Of a stretch of DNA of 64,000 bases, positions 21,656-32,462 are shown in pieces (position 1 is the first letter of the stretch; every line of letters begins with the position of its first letter). Made by a program: the position numbers and the translations under genes. The notes beneath the pieces are model-generated. The model was not told where the DNA came from. It made no database searches and saw only the letters and a list, made by a program, of their open reading frames with translations. Source of the stretch: Paramyrothecium sp. XJ0827 (lineage: Eukaryota; Ascomycota; Sordariomycetes; Hypocreales; Stachybotryaceae); the NCBI GenBank assembly GCA_020881915.1, contig JAJFPB010000002.1, positions 4,413,001 to 4,477,000 on the forward strand, given 5' to 3'.

Positions 21656-23254
21656 AATGTCGTTATGCCTGTTGTAACAGTACTTATGATGCGATGACTC
21701 GGTCCGGATATGGAGTTTTATGATACCACGGCTGAAAAATGAAATTGCGCTGAAAGGAAACAAAAGGATACATAGTTTCCATTAATCGAGAGTTCTCAAC
21801 TGTACTATTCCATACCAAATCTTGGATTAGGGCTCCAATTTAGAGTCCAAGATCCATGGCCATCATCACCTGTGGCAATGCGATTCTTTCTCGAGCTGTG
21901 GGTAATTGGCAGACTCATCTCCGGGAAAGCTGTTCACGCCCTGTATGCTCGGGACACAGAAGCCGCGTCGATGTTGTATCATCCTCGACTCGAGCTGCCA
22001 GTAGGGCAAAAAGCAGAGGAGATTGATTTCGACGTTTCCACCTGCCCCAATCCCCCGTGATAACTTCTGCATCGTCGAACCCCCAAAGGACCCCCCACGT
22101 CGCAGAGAACTCCTGGGCCAACTTCAGATCACCGGCCGTTGGTGATCCAGTGCGTTCAGCCGGCCTAGCCGATGGGCATTGTTTTGAGCCAGCAGAAGCG
22201 CTGCCGGTGCAGGAATAGCCTTGTCGTCCACGCCGCGTCAGTCTGGCTGGCGATGCCTCGTGGTGGTGACGAAGCGAGTGAGGACTTCCCAGGCGGCTGT
22301 CAGTATGACTTTTCCGAGTGAATGTGGCCTGAGAATTGGGGACTGAGACGGGGTGCCTGCAGAAGATACAGTTGCTGGAGGACTGTGGTGCATTTGTATG
22401 ACAGGCCTTGGGGTAGAATCCCAAATAAGCCCCGGGTCTCTTCCGCCGAATCTTCTTGAGGGACTACCACTCTAATGGCAAAGATTTAGCTAGAACCTCA
22501 ACATGGCATCGAAGGGCGTTCGTCTCCCCGCCGTCGACGATACCAGGAGGCAAACTTGAGATGCGCTTCTCTGGACTGTGCAGCCCGAGATGAGGACATG
22601 GTTGTGCAGCCTGAGCCTCACGCCAGCATGTCGTGGACTACACCAACTTGCTTGCGTAAATAAAGAGGCAATCTTTCGGCTTTAGATTCATGAATTTTAC
22701 AGGTTTTTGATGCGAAACGAACAATCTTCATAAAAGTACGAGTTCTAATAATGAAAGGACATTTTGGTAGCTTGGCCATTTTCACAACTTGGGAGACAAT
22801 AGCTATGATCCCTAAAACACCACTCATTCTACAAATTCTTCTGATTCCGTAACATGGAGCCTTGAAAGAACATCAGGGAGTTAATATCTTGATCTAGCCA
22901 GTGGGAACTTGGTCGCAAAGAACAACTCAAATAAGCCCTGTCCCGTGAAACTCGAGTAGAATGCGCACCCAATGACAATGACACTGGCACGTCCAGCCGT
23001 GATTCCCATCTTCCCCTCCCACACGACGAACAGCGTACCCGGGACAGCAAATCCAACTCTTCTGTGATTTACAGATACGAATGTTCCTCCGTCAAGCATT
23101 GACCTCGATGTATAAACATGTCTGCTCTTTCCACGCCTACACCCAAGCCTCCGCCGCGCCTGCACTCTCCTACATGCGTACTCCGATTCGAAGGCAGCAG
23201 ATACCCGTCGCTTGGATCGTCTTCTCGACACCTCAGCATTCCGCTATACCCATC
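21656..23254. other. Intergenic region, no gene supported
   Basis: Several frames are open. The minus-strand frame 21915-22424 is basic and Ser-rich without a protein-like pattern. The minus-strand segment 22881-23080 has a hydrophobic stretch (AGRASVIVIGCAFYSSF) that might be a decayed membrane protein, but it has no start and no partner exon I could find. Confidence 0.4.
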
Positions 23255-25755
23255 ATGAGCGGGAACGGAGGTTTCTTGAAGTGGCACTGCATCAATTACC
23301 GAGTATACGGTTGCCGCAGATTTGTCTGGGTAAGAAATGCCCCCTGCGCAGTGTGCATGGTAAGTCGGAGAGAATCGAGTGGCAGCGCTGATTATTGACA
23401 CAACACGAGGCTCTGGGCTTTGACCCTGAAGACCCGAGGAACTTGGCCAGACGTCGAGTATACCTTCCCCCAAGGCCGAGTCCGTCTGGTAGTGGGTTTG
23501 CGCAGGCCCAACGCGAGTCGCCTTCCACTTCCACACCGGTCCAGGCTCAAGCGACCCCGGCGCCGAAACCTGCCACCGTGGAACAATTGCCTACTCCCTC
23601 AACAAACACAGGAAGCACCTTGGCGAGCCCCGAGCTGCCCCGACACAGCTCTGACGAGACGTGGAGTTTACATTCATCTTCAGGGTACGAGAGGTTCCAG
23701 GGAAACGTTATAGCCATTCGAGGTCTATCGGCTCACTTTACATACAGGGACACTATTGAGGAAAAAGATCACGAGGCAATACCGGAGGACACTGTTGTAG
23801 AACAAAACCACGAGGCAGTACCGGAGGACACTGTTGTCGAGCAAAGTCACGAGGCACTACCAGAGGACATGGCGCTTAGAGATCCGACTCCGAGCAACAG
23901 TATCACAGCAAGCAGTGATCCCGGAACATCGTCGACTCATCTCAGTCCGAGCAACAGTATCGCAGCAAGCAATGGTCCCGGAACATCGTCGATTCATCTC
24001 AGTCCGAGCAACAGTATTGCAGCAAGCAATGATCCCGGAACATCGTCGATTCATCATAGTCCAAGCAACAGTATCGCAGCAAGCAATGATCCCGGAACAT
24101 CGTCAACTCATCCCAGTCGAAGCAACAGTGTCGCAGCAAGCAATGGTCCCGGAACATCGTCAACTCATCCCAGTCGGAGCAACAGCGTCGCAGCAAGCCG
24201 TGAACCCCCAACATGGTCGACTCAACCCACTCTGAGCAATGGTGTCACAGCAAGCATTGATCACCCAATATCGTCGACTCATCCCAATCCAAGTAATAGT
24301 ATCACACCAAGAACTGATTCACGAACATCATCGATTCATCCCACTCCAAGCTATCCCCCTCCAAATGAGAGTTTCGTAACACGGAACCACCCCCCTCAGC
24401 ATAGGAATACCTTACCGGCGAGTCATCCACCTCGGAATGATGGCCCTGCACCACCAAGTCTTCCCCCGCAGAGTAATGGGTTCGGGCCAACAAATTACCC
24501 CTTACGGAGCAATAGTTTCGTACCATCGAACCACCTCCCTCAGTATAGGAATACTAGACCGCCAAGTTACCCCCTTCAGCACAGTGGTCCTGCACCGGCG
24601 ACTTACCCTCCTCGGAATCTTGATATCGTTTGGACGGGTTATCCTCCTGAGAATAGTGGTGTTGCACCGGCGACTTCCCCTCCTCGAAATCTTGATTACG
24701 TTTCGACGGGTTATCGCCCTCAGCTCACTCGTCTCCCACGGCTGCATTCTCATGCTCAAGGGAGTGGTCTCGCACCGCGGCGTCATTCTGCCCAGTGGAG
24801 ACGCTTCGCACCGAGAGGACAGACAGATATTTCTCCTCAGAGCAATGGCCTTGCATCGGGAGTACCGATAGTTTATCCTACTCATAGTGACGGCCTCTCA
24901 CCGCCAAGTTTACCCCCTCGAAACAATAGTATTGAATCAGCAAGTCATTCCACTCAGAGCAACGGCATTGCACCAACCGTACCGATACATCATCTTCCTC
25001 AGAGCAACGGCCTTACCCCAACGGTACTAACAGGTCATCCTCCTCAGAGCAATGGCCCTGCACCGACAATACCGATATATCCTCCTCAGAGGAACGACCC
25101 TGCACCGGCAGTACCGATATATCCTCCTCCTCAGAGCAACGGCCCTGCACCGACAGTAGTAACAGGTGGTCCTCCTCAGACTAACGGCCTTGCACCGGCA
25201 ATACCGACACATCATCCTCCTCCTCACAACAGCCTTCCACCGACAGTACCGATATCTCTTCCTCAGAATAACAGTTTTCCACCGACAGTAACAACACGTT
25301 ATCCTGATCAGAGTCACGGCCCCGCGCCAACAGTACCGACAGGTTCTTATGCTCAAAGTAACGGCGTCCTACCGACCAGCCGTCCCACAAGCGCGTCTAC
25401 TTATTCCACCCAGAACAGTAACCTCACGCCGAACGGTCATGATGGAGGACCAGATAATCCAATTCAGCTCGATACTCTCACTCCGACCAGTCATGTCGGA
25501 ACAGCACCGACCTTTCCTACTCAGGGCAGAGGTTTCGCACCAAGCAATCATCCTCAAGGCGCGCCGACTTATCCTACTCAGCTGAGCGTTATGACACCAT
25601 CGCAACCAAGGCACGTCCAGCTCCTCCCAGCTAGGAGTATGCGCAGCAAACTAATGATCAGTGAGCAGTGTTTCCGTCAGCGCCGCGAATCATCCCCCAC
25701 CGGAGCAGGAAATCGACCCGGCCGTGGCAAGAGCGCGTTTCTTCAGGGAGTATAA
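23255..25755 (+). CDS. Low-complexity protein of tandem Ser- and Pro-rich repeats
   Basis: Model: exons 23255-23359 and 23410-25755, 816 aa. The long frame lacks an ATG at its 5' end. A 50-bp intron (GTAAGT donor, GCTGAT branch, CACGAG acceptor) joins it in phase to a short exon beginning MSGNGGFLKWHC. That exon has two cysteine pairs (C-x6-C and C-x2-C). I do not recognise the family. The body has three repeat types: three copies of a 13-residue unit (HEAxPEDTVVEQ) near residues 155-190, eight copies of a 19-residue unit (SNSIAASNDPGTSSTHLSP) near 195-345, and about a dozen degenerate 15-18-residue Pro-rich units (QSNGxAPTVPI) to residue about 690. The C-terminus is basic. Probably largely disordered. 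No signal peptide is seen with this start; an upstream in-frame ATG at 23081 is possible. Confidence 0.6.
23884..24346 (+). repeat. Eight 57-bp tandem coding repeats
   Basis: Units begin at about 23892, 23949, 24006, 24063, 24120, 24177, 24234 and 24291, exactly 57 bp apart, so each encodes 19 residues in the same frame. The first six are nearly identical and the last two have diverged. The regular period with no indel points to in-frame selection or recent homogenisation. Confidence 0.9.
24830..25385 (+). repeat. Degenerate Pro-rich coding repeats
   Basis: About ten to twelve units of 45-54 bp with the core CAGAGCAACGGC (Gln-Ser-Asn-Gly), followed by codons for an A/L-P-T-V-P-I-type segment. 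Unit length varies in multiples of three. Confidence 0.75.
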
Positions 25756-26110
25756 CAACAGGTGGTACGGAAGATGATTGTAGCAAGCAGCTCACTCGGA
25801 GGATATCCAAATCATCACCGACCCAGTAGCGTCGTCTTGCTACAGCATGCCCTCGGCCCCAAATATAGCCTTTAGCTGAAAAATTCACTTGAGACGGAGG
25901 CTCCATCACTGGAGAAACCACTTGCCACAGGTAGATCCCTGTCGCCGTACACAGTAAAGCCACATGATCGCGCATTGATAGGCTTGCAAGATGAATAATT
26001 ATAAAATAGATCAAAATTGAAGAGTTTCCGTGGCACAGAAAAGGACGCATCGCATTTGGAGACCCAGGCATCGTATACAGATTGGCAGCGGAGGCAAAAA
26101 GAAAATCCCT
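25756..26110. other. Region between the repeat gene and the tRNA pair
   Basis: No gene seen. The T-runs that probably end Pol III transcription of the tRNA pair lie at its right end (plus-strand A-runs near 26094-26107). Confidence 0.5.
26094..26108 (-). terminator. Pol III terminator of the tRNA pair
   Basis: Directly downstream of tRNA-Cys the transcribed strand reads TTTTCTTTTT, two T-runs of four or more, which is the usual stop signal for RNA polymerase III. Confidence 0.7.
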
Positions 26111-26183
26111 AGCTCGAGACCGGATTTGAACCAGTGACTTCAAGATCTGCAATCTCGCACGCTAACCGCTGCGTCACTCGAGC
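26111..26183 (-). tRNA. tRNA-Cys (GCA)
   Basis: 73 nt including the discriminator base, folded by eye. The acceptor stem is GCTCGAG/CTCGAGC with a T discriminator, the known identity base of tRNA-Cys. The D stem is ACGC/GCGT. The anticodon stem is CGAGA/TCTTG with loop TTGCAGA, giving anticodon GCA. The T stem is ACTGG/CCGGT with loop TTCAAAT. The B box is GGTTCAAATCC. There is no intron. It lies 10 bp downstream of tRNA-Glu on the same strand. Confidence 0.96.
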
Positions 26184-26193
26184 TGATAGGGAA

Positions 26194-26265
26194 CTCCGAT
26201 ACTGGGAATCGAACCCAGGGCTGCTCGGTGAGAGCGAGCGATGTTAGCCACTACACCATATCGGA
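26194..26265 (-). tRNA. tRNA-Glu (CTC)
   Basis: 72 nt including a G discriminator. The acceptor stem is TCCGATA/TATCGGA, the D stem GTGT/ACAT, the anticodon stem GCTCG/CGAGC with loop CTCTCAC (anticodon CTC), and the T stem CTGGG/CCCAG with loop TTCGATT. The A box TGGTGTAGTGG and B box GGTTCGATTCC are intact. The sequence resembles yeast tRNA-Glu at both ends. There is no intron, and no T-run lies between this gene and tRNA-Cys. Confidence 0.97.
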
Positions 26266-26733
26266 TGGTTTGATGTGCAGTGGTCAAATGTTTTGCACTA
26301 TCATGGATACTGCCTGCAGCTCACAATTCTCAGGCCAGCACTGGGGGCACTGGCATAGACAACTATGAAATGGCCAGAGGAGAAGCGATTAAAGCAACAG
26401 CGTCAAGAGTAACAGACACAGCAACGGGGACGCCTGCGAGGAAAACGCTATGGACCATGCGATGGCTGCAGAAATGACGGCCATGAAGACCACAGTAGGG
26501 ATGATAGAAGAATCTAGAAGAAGCCGTCTAGAGATCCGCCTTTTCCATATTTTGGCTTGTTTGCATCGAGTTCTGTTAGTTGCAGAATGGCGTTTCACGT
26601 GTCCTGCACCTATGACATGAGTCTATGAGTGCAGAATTCTAAGTCAGTTGAGGCCAGTCATGAAGTGTAACAGAAGGTGAAGCAAAGACGGAAGTGCAAG
26701 ATCGCCTACCCCAAGAGCGGCGTGTTAGCAAAC
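26266..26733. other. Upstream flank of the tRNA pair, no gene seen
   Basis: No protein-like frame and no recognisable element apart from the 5' flank of tRNA-Glu. Confidence 0.4.
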
Positions 26734-27016
26734 CTACATGCCGTCAAAACCTGCGCGCGTGGCGTTGTACTCGACCTACACCGCCGCGACGAGGTGCAAG
26801 GCGTGCGTGCGGCGCAGGGACTCGGCGTTGCACTCGCTCAGCCTAATGTGCCGGATCGTCTGGCCTTGCTTAGACGCCTCGTCGAAGCTCGTCAGAGCTC
26901 CTTGTCAAGCTAGAAATTCCGTACGCGCCGCTCAGGTCACGGCTCCAAGGCCGATGCGGGGGGGCGGACCCGTCGGTGCCCAGCTGGCCAGTCTTGGGAG
27001 AGCCGAGAGCTGTCAT
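26734..27016 (-). pseudogene. Decayed aldo-keto reductase fragment
   Basis: From the ATG at 27016 the frame gives KTGQLGTDG, then after a shift in reading frame PRIGLGAVT, then SGAYG, which matches the N-terminus of fungal aldo-keto reductases. About 100-plus residues of the barrel are missing. The frame then resumes as SKQGQTIRHIRLSECNAESL, followed by RRTHALHLVAAV, a stop, and VEYN, the conserved LSE/S-C-x-A...VQVEY region. The internal stop is TAG where the family has CAG (Gln), a C-to-T change in a CpA context as made by RIP. The frame ends at the TAG at 26734. Frame shifts, deletion and stops make it non-functional. Confidence 0.65.
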
Positions 27017-27791
27017 GGAGCCTTGTAACTCGAGGGGGGTCACGCTTTGTGGCTCATGATGATCATGATGGCCTGGATAGCAAGCTAGGCTATACACTTG
27101 AGGATACCAGAACTCTGCAACGGCTGAAAGGAGGACCGGGAGCTTCATCGGCGGAAGTGGATTTCCCAGAGGCATTGGGTTAGCGACTTCCGTCGGCACA
27201 ATAACATGGTATTTTGACTTCAGGCGGAGGGCGCTAGATCAATCCGGCTGAAGCAGCCATTAACTCCGCTGGTATTTCCGCCGAGCCTCCACTTTTGCCC
27301 GGCCGGGGACTCCCGCTTGTACCGGCGTCCTTCCTTATGAGGGCTGGCGGTTGGTCACTAGGCTCAGGCCCCAAACCTTGGTTGGGACACTTGTGCACCT
27401 ACGGCGTAGTGGACCGTTCTTTTGGATAACCGTCACCAAACCTGAGCTGAATCGCTCAGACCACTCATCTGCCTTTGCTGTGAACCTGCACAGGGCGAGT
27501 AGCAAGGCCCTTGGCGTGGAACAAAAGCAGACGCTCTGATGTTGTTAGCTAACACTTTCAGACCATGGCACAATCACAAAGATTCACAATCACTTGATTC
27601 AGACACGTAGACAAACAAACATCGATGTATTAAAACTTCCAGCGCTGGGATGGGTCTAATATCCGCTTCGTTTTTTTGGCGACAGTCCTAGAGTCCCTGA
27701 TCGTGATCCCCATCCCCGATCGTGTGCACATTCTCAGAGCATGGTATCGCGATCCCCTAACCTCGGCCGAGGAGCTTCAGCAGAACGCCTT
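27017..27791. other. Intergenic region, no gene seen
   Basis: No protein-like frame. It may include more of the decayed aldo-keto reductase flank, but I could not recognise further family motifs. Confidence 0.4.
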
Positions 27792-28606
27792 TTATTTGCC
27801 ACCATTAGTAAGACCAGACAACGACGAGAGGATACCGGACACACTCAGAAGACCAGAAAGGCCGGTGACGGCGGGGACAATGATGCCCTGGAGACCCAGG
27901 GAGGACAGGATTCTCTGGGCGAGGCCGGTGAGATCGTTGAGGGCGGGGGTAAGGCCGGTGATGACAACTTGCAGGCTGGCATTGAAGCCGCGAACAGCTG
28001 CGAGGAAGGTGACGAGGGGCTGGAGGAAGGGGGTAAGGGCGCCTTTGACGGCGTTGACCTCGGCGTTGATGAAGGCCAACAGGTCAGGGCGGAGATCGCT
28101 GATGGTGACAGTGATGAGAACCTGAATCCTGTTGATGACACGTCTGATAACGTTAATAGCCTCGATCAGCTGATTGATCTGCTCCACAGTAAGGCCCTGA
28201 GCCGACTGAGCGATTCCACCGACAGCATTGATGGTCACGGAGAGGATGGTTGAAGTGGCCTGCTTGAGGGCACCGGCAATGGCATTGAAACTGGCCCTGA
28301 TTCTTGCCCTTATCTCAATCTCAATCGCGGCCTCGACACTACCCCTCAGTTGCTGGACGGCGTCGTCTGCCAAGTTGGTCAGCTCGTGCCAATAGTCATC
28401 TCGCGCAACTATAGTGGACCCGACTTACTGATGATGTCAATGTTGGTGTTGACGGTCGCCTCCAGTGTCTGAACGGTTTGGAGGATAGTGCCGCCGACAG
28501 TTGGGCCGTTTTGTCGTGCCTCCAGAGCTAAAGTGTCCTTTCGTGCCTCCAGAGTTGGGGCTGCGAGCGCCATGGTGGCGAAGAGGAAGAGGCTGGAGAA
28601 ACGCAT
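27792..28606 (-). CDS. Small secreted helical protein, HsbA-like in character
   Basis: Exons 28606-28429 and 28366-27792, 250 aa; the intron is 62 bp with a GTAAGT donor and a GAGCTGACC branch site. The N-terminus is a signal peptide (MRFSSLFLFATMALAA). A short segment with two LEAR motifs follows, possibly a pro-region. The mature part is rich in Ala, Ile, Leu, Val and Asn and forms long amphipathic helices without cysteines. Size and make-up recall fungal hydrophobic-surface-binding (HsbA) or cell-wall antigen proteins, but I see no diagnostic motif, so the family name is inference. Expected at the cell surface or outside the cell. Confidence 0.78.
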
Positions 28607-30475
28607 GTTTGCTGCAGTAGAATGTGTCAAGGGGTTGTTTGTTGCTTGTGTGCTAAGTTGCTGCTTGATGGTGGAATGAATAAGTCATGGAAAGCTGCGA
28701 ATCGCTTCTCCTTTATACTTGGGAATCCATGGCAACAGACCTCTGTAAACGTCATTGAGTTTCATCAAGATGGCGAATATCGTGAGATAGCCTTTGAACT
28801 CCGTTCAGCTGTGCTCGCAAGCGGTGTGTGCCGAAGACCCCATGCCCCATCGAGCTGACCACCTAAGCTTTTCGAGCATTCCGATGCCAGGAAGGAGGTC
28901 GACGATGATGTTCACAGCTCCGAGCAGATGTTGCCAGAATTTGACGACACCGTTGCGCAATTTGCTCATGCAATGTCAATTGTTCTGAAACATTGTACCT
29001 ACAGCCTGCGGGGTTTGCCGTTTGTTTCCTTGGTCTGCTGTCGAGACTATGTCTTGCGGCAAAAGACAAACCGGATTGCCCGCATGTCTCGCCCTCACGA
29101 TGTCTTTTGGCTGGAGTGCTGTTCAAGGCGATTTGGTGTGCAATAAGTCAAATCCCCAATCCCGTTGCAGATCGTATTCTGGTTCCACTTCGGTCCTCGA
29201 ACATTTGCATTCCAGCTCTGAGTCAAGCGACTGCGATTGGGCCGTGGAGATGCTAGAAAGTATGCTTTGTCCTTGTCCGCGGAGTCTGGCGGTCTTTTGT
29301 TTTCGCAAACCTATAGCCACCTTGAGCGTTATTTTCAACCCCGTTTGTCTAGTGTCTAGTACTGCGTCGGGTCTAGCACAAGGGTTTGGATGCGAACGGA
29401 TGGTTGAGCCCGCGACGACCCATCACGGCCGGAGAGAAAGGACCTGTAGGCTAACATCCTGTCCCGGGCCAAGATTATTAGCGGCGGGTAGGGACCCCAC
29501 CGAGTCCGTTTCGGGCGAATGGAACGAGAATGTCAGGATCCGAGCACCTAACTGTCCGGTGGCACTCGGCGCGGATGACTTTGTTGCCGTCTTGGTCGGA
29601 TTCTAGACCCTCTGGAGAGACAGGATCGTGTCGTCGAAGCCCCTTTTCGGCTTAGGAAAGTCTTAATTGCGAATCAATGATGTTTCCAAGGCTGAAGTAT
29701 GTCGAAAGAGTGATCCCTCTGAGTCGCTGCAATCGGCAACGTCGCATGGCGTTCCACAGATCGTGCGGATATTCCCGTTCCCAGAGACCTACATCACTGT
29801 CCGAAAGAGGACGTCTGAATGGCACATGCAAGACAAAGGGTTGTAATTGGGTGAGACGACGTGAGTCAAGAGCCCCTGCAATAGGCTCATACCTCTCACC
29901 GGTTTGCCTTGGTGTGGTGTAGCAATGAACAAGATTTAACTTGACGCTTGAGAGACCAAGAGCTCCCCGGCCATGGCTCCGGGTTCAGTTTTCACGTGGG
30001 TCCTCGCTCATTTGACTTTGAGGGCGCCGCAATCGTTTTGATGGCGCACTCGAGGCTGTTCAACGTACCACCGGCGACAATATGGAAATGCCGAGCAAGT
30101 CGGGCTCAACATTCGGTTCACGCAGACACACAGAGGCAGGGTGATCCGGCAACAAGACAACATTCTCGTTTGTCTTTCACCGAAACTAGACGTAGAAGGA
30201 GTCTCGAACGGGCATCTTGAGTCTCCAGTGGCAAGGCCTGGGATGAATGAGCCAGACTCTAACTTCATGGCTGCCCTGGGCGTGTTTCAACAGAATCTCA
30301 AGATCATCAATGAAATTGGGAAGGATTAAGCGTGAAGACAACGATCTTTGCTGAACCTGTGCAAGATGTCTTTCGGAGTTGCTCTTGTGGCTCCGTGTGG
30401 CTCCGTGGGGGCAAAGTCAGGTTGTGGGGGAGGGAGAGCAGTTCACGGCGGCTAAAGAATTCATCCGTCGGTTGA
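28607..30475. other. 1.9-kb intergenic region, no gene supported
   Basis: The first 150 bases are the promoter side of the secreted-protein gene (TTTATACTT near 28712 is TATA-like). The plus-strand frame 29022-29606 is open for 194 codons, but its composition shows no domain, signal or codon pattern. Nothing else is recognised. Confidence 0.4.
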
Positions 30476-31072
30476 TCATTTCTGAAATTCCACTCTCCAT
30501 TCCTCCTCCAGATCGGCCAGAGCCCTGGCAACCTCGTAAGGGACCTTCTTTTCGAGCGCTTCCCGGTGTTCTCGCGATATTTGCGAGAGCACGTAGCGGC
30601 TTACGGTGGCGGCGTCTCTCTGCTCTGGCCGGCCGATGCCGATTGCGACCCGCGCAAACGGTGATGCGGGATATTTGTTTTGCGAAAGAGAGTTTTTGAC
30701 GCTTTTTATGCCATTGTGGCCGCGAGGACTGCGGTCCCAGGCAGTCAGTTTCACGACGCCAAAGTCCCGTTCCAATTCGTCGTGCACGATGACCAGGCTC
30801 AGCGAGGATGCATCGTGCTGCTTGAGCGTTTCTTGCCAGGCCCGAGCCACGAAGCCTCCAGAAACGTTCATAAGTGTGGGCGACTGAACCAATGTGAACT
30901 TGGGTCCCTGTGAAACTCGACATGTCTGCTTGCCCAGGGTCACCTCCCGGAAATCCGGCTGTCGTAATACTTTCGCGAGGCCATTGAGGGCAAAGTGACC
31001 GGCAGAGTGCAGGCTTTCGTATTTTGGAAGAGGATTGCCCAGGCTGACAACCAGGAAGCGTGGGTTGAACAT
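30476..31072 (-). CDS. PTH1: Peptidyl-tRNA hydrolase, bacterial/mitochondrial Pth type
   Basis: Single exon, 198 aa, the usual length for Pth. It cleaves peptidyl-tRNA released from stalled ribosomes to recycle the tRNA. Residues of the active site are visible: His22 in SLHSAGH, Asn69 in LMNVSG, Asp98 in VHDEL and Asn120 in RGHNGIKS. The family start LVVSLGNPLPKY is intact. The bacterial-type family in fungi usually acts in mitochondria; no strong targeting peptide is visible before residue 5, so location is uncertain. It is divergent from the Rvs161 gene, with 372 bp between the start codons. Confidence 0.93.
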   Translation of the reverse strand: MFNPRFLVVSLGNPLPKYESLHSAGHFALNGLAKVLRQPDFREVTLGKQTCRVSQGPKFTLVQSPTLMNVSGGFVARAWQETLKQHDASSLSLVIVHDELERDFGVVKLTAWDRSPRGHNGIKSVKNSLSQNKYPASPFARVAIGIGRPEQRDAATVSRYVLSQISREHREALEKKVPYEVARALADLEEEWRVEFQK

Positions 31073-31444
31073 GCCGACGCGGTGCTGTGGGATTGTACGT
31101 GCCCATGTGAGATTTCCGGTGCTGGCGTAGCAGATGCAAACGCGGTGTCACGTGCCATGCCGCAGCTGCTTTCGGAACATTGTGTCGCCGGCGCCAGCCC
31201 TGCGCCTCACGGCACTGACGTCGTCACACACCCAATTGGGCCGGAGTCGTGGCTGCGCCTCTAGCCCAGTCGTCACTCTCCGTCCCAACTTGGATCTGCA
31301 ACCTGCCCGCCGGAGCAGACAAAACGATACCCGCAGTCATCTTCTTACCGTGCCTCGCAACGCAGCTTTCTTTACAGCACAGCGCAACTTTATTCCATAT
31401 CTCCCTTATTGATTAATTCGGATCTTGGGAACAGAACGGCCAAG
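31073..31444. promoter_or_regulatory. Divergent promoter, Pth and Rvs161
   Basis: 372 bp between divergent start codons. It contains a TGACGTCGTCAC stretch near 31216-31227 with a CRE/ATF-like core (TGACGTC). No other gene fits here. Confidence 0.35.
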
Positions 31445-32462
31445 ATGTCTTGGGCGGGTACGATCAACAATCTTCACCCCGCAGTGCCATACCGCAGCTG
31501 GAGGGGCTAACTGGCATTAGGGTTTAAGAAGAATGTGAACCGCGCGACGACGCAGGTGATGATGAAGACGGGTTCGTATGCTTCGTGCTGCCGGTTGGAG
31601 TTCGAGTCCTGACTGCGGCGTCTAGGTCATGTGGAGAAGACAAACGACCGCGATTATGAGGTCGAGGAGAGGTAGGCAGGACCCTCCGGAATCTACGGAG
31701 AAGACCTTGCTGAGCTGACCTGGACAGGCGATTCAAAACCATGGAGACGGCTTCGCTACGTCTACAAAAAGAAGCCAAGGGATACCTAGATTCATTGCGA
31801 GGTGCGTTGGTCTTGACCGGCTGGCCTAACCGCATCTCTTGGCACTAACACCCACAACAGCCATGACGGCCTCGCAAATGCGAATCGCGGAGACGATCGA
31901 CGCATTCTACGGCGACACGGGCGCAAAAGACGGCGTGAGCAGGAGTTACAAGCAAGCAGTGGAGGACCTCGACGCCGAGACGATCAAAGCCCTCGACGGA
32001 CCCTACCGAACCACCGTCCTCGAACCCATCACCCGCTTCTGCGCCTACTTCCCCGACGTCAACGAGTGCATCAAGAAGCGCTCGCACAAGCTGCTCGACT
32101 ACGACGCCCTGCGCGCCAAGGTCAAGCGCCTCGTCGAGAAGCCCGACAAGGACGCCACCAAGCTGCCCCGCACCGAGAAGGAGATGGAGATGGCCAAGGT
32201 GCTGTACGAGCAGCTCAACGAGCAGCTGAGCACGGAGCTCCCGCAGCTCATCGACCTGCGCGTGCCGTACCTGGACCCCAGCTTCGAGGCCCTCGTCAAG
32301 ATCCAGCTGCGGTTCTGCGCCGAGGCGTACTCGCGCATGGCGCAGGTCCAGCAGTACCTCGACGCCGACACGAGAGACCAATACGCAGAGGGCCACCTGG
32401 ACGCGCGTGTAGAGCAAGTGTTGCAGGAAATTCGCGAGCTCAGCATCAGCGGAACGGTATGA
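31445..32462 (+). CDS. BAR-domain protein, Rvs161/Hob3 orthologue
   Basis: Exons 31445-31457, 31521-31571, 31626-31671, 31728-31801 and 31861-32462, 261 aa (yeast Rvs161 is 265). The first exon is only 13 nt (MSWAG), followed by FKKNVNRATTQVMMKT, VEKTNDRDYEVEERRFKTME and LQKEAKGYLDSLRAMTASQ. The rest is the BAR domain, with LDGPYRTTVLEPI, KLPRTEKEMEMAK and LRVPYLDPSFEALVKIQLRFC closely matching Rvs161. All exon phases agree. The protein dimerises into a curved coiled coil that shapes membranes in endocytosis and actin organisation, with an Rvs167-type partner. Exons get longer from 5' to 3', common in highly expressed fungal genes. Confidence 0.95.

Noticed and set aside
21915..22424. 169-codon minus-strand frame
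   Set aside because: Basic, Ser-rich, no motif and no splice partner found.
23884..24346. The 57-bp repeats as a CRISPR array
   Set aside because: The units are contiguous coding repeats without spacers, inside one open frame of a eukaryotic gene.
29022..29606. 194-codon plus-strand frame
   Set aside because: No ATG-proximal features, no domain and no partner exon; the composition looks random.
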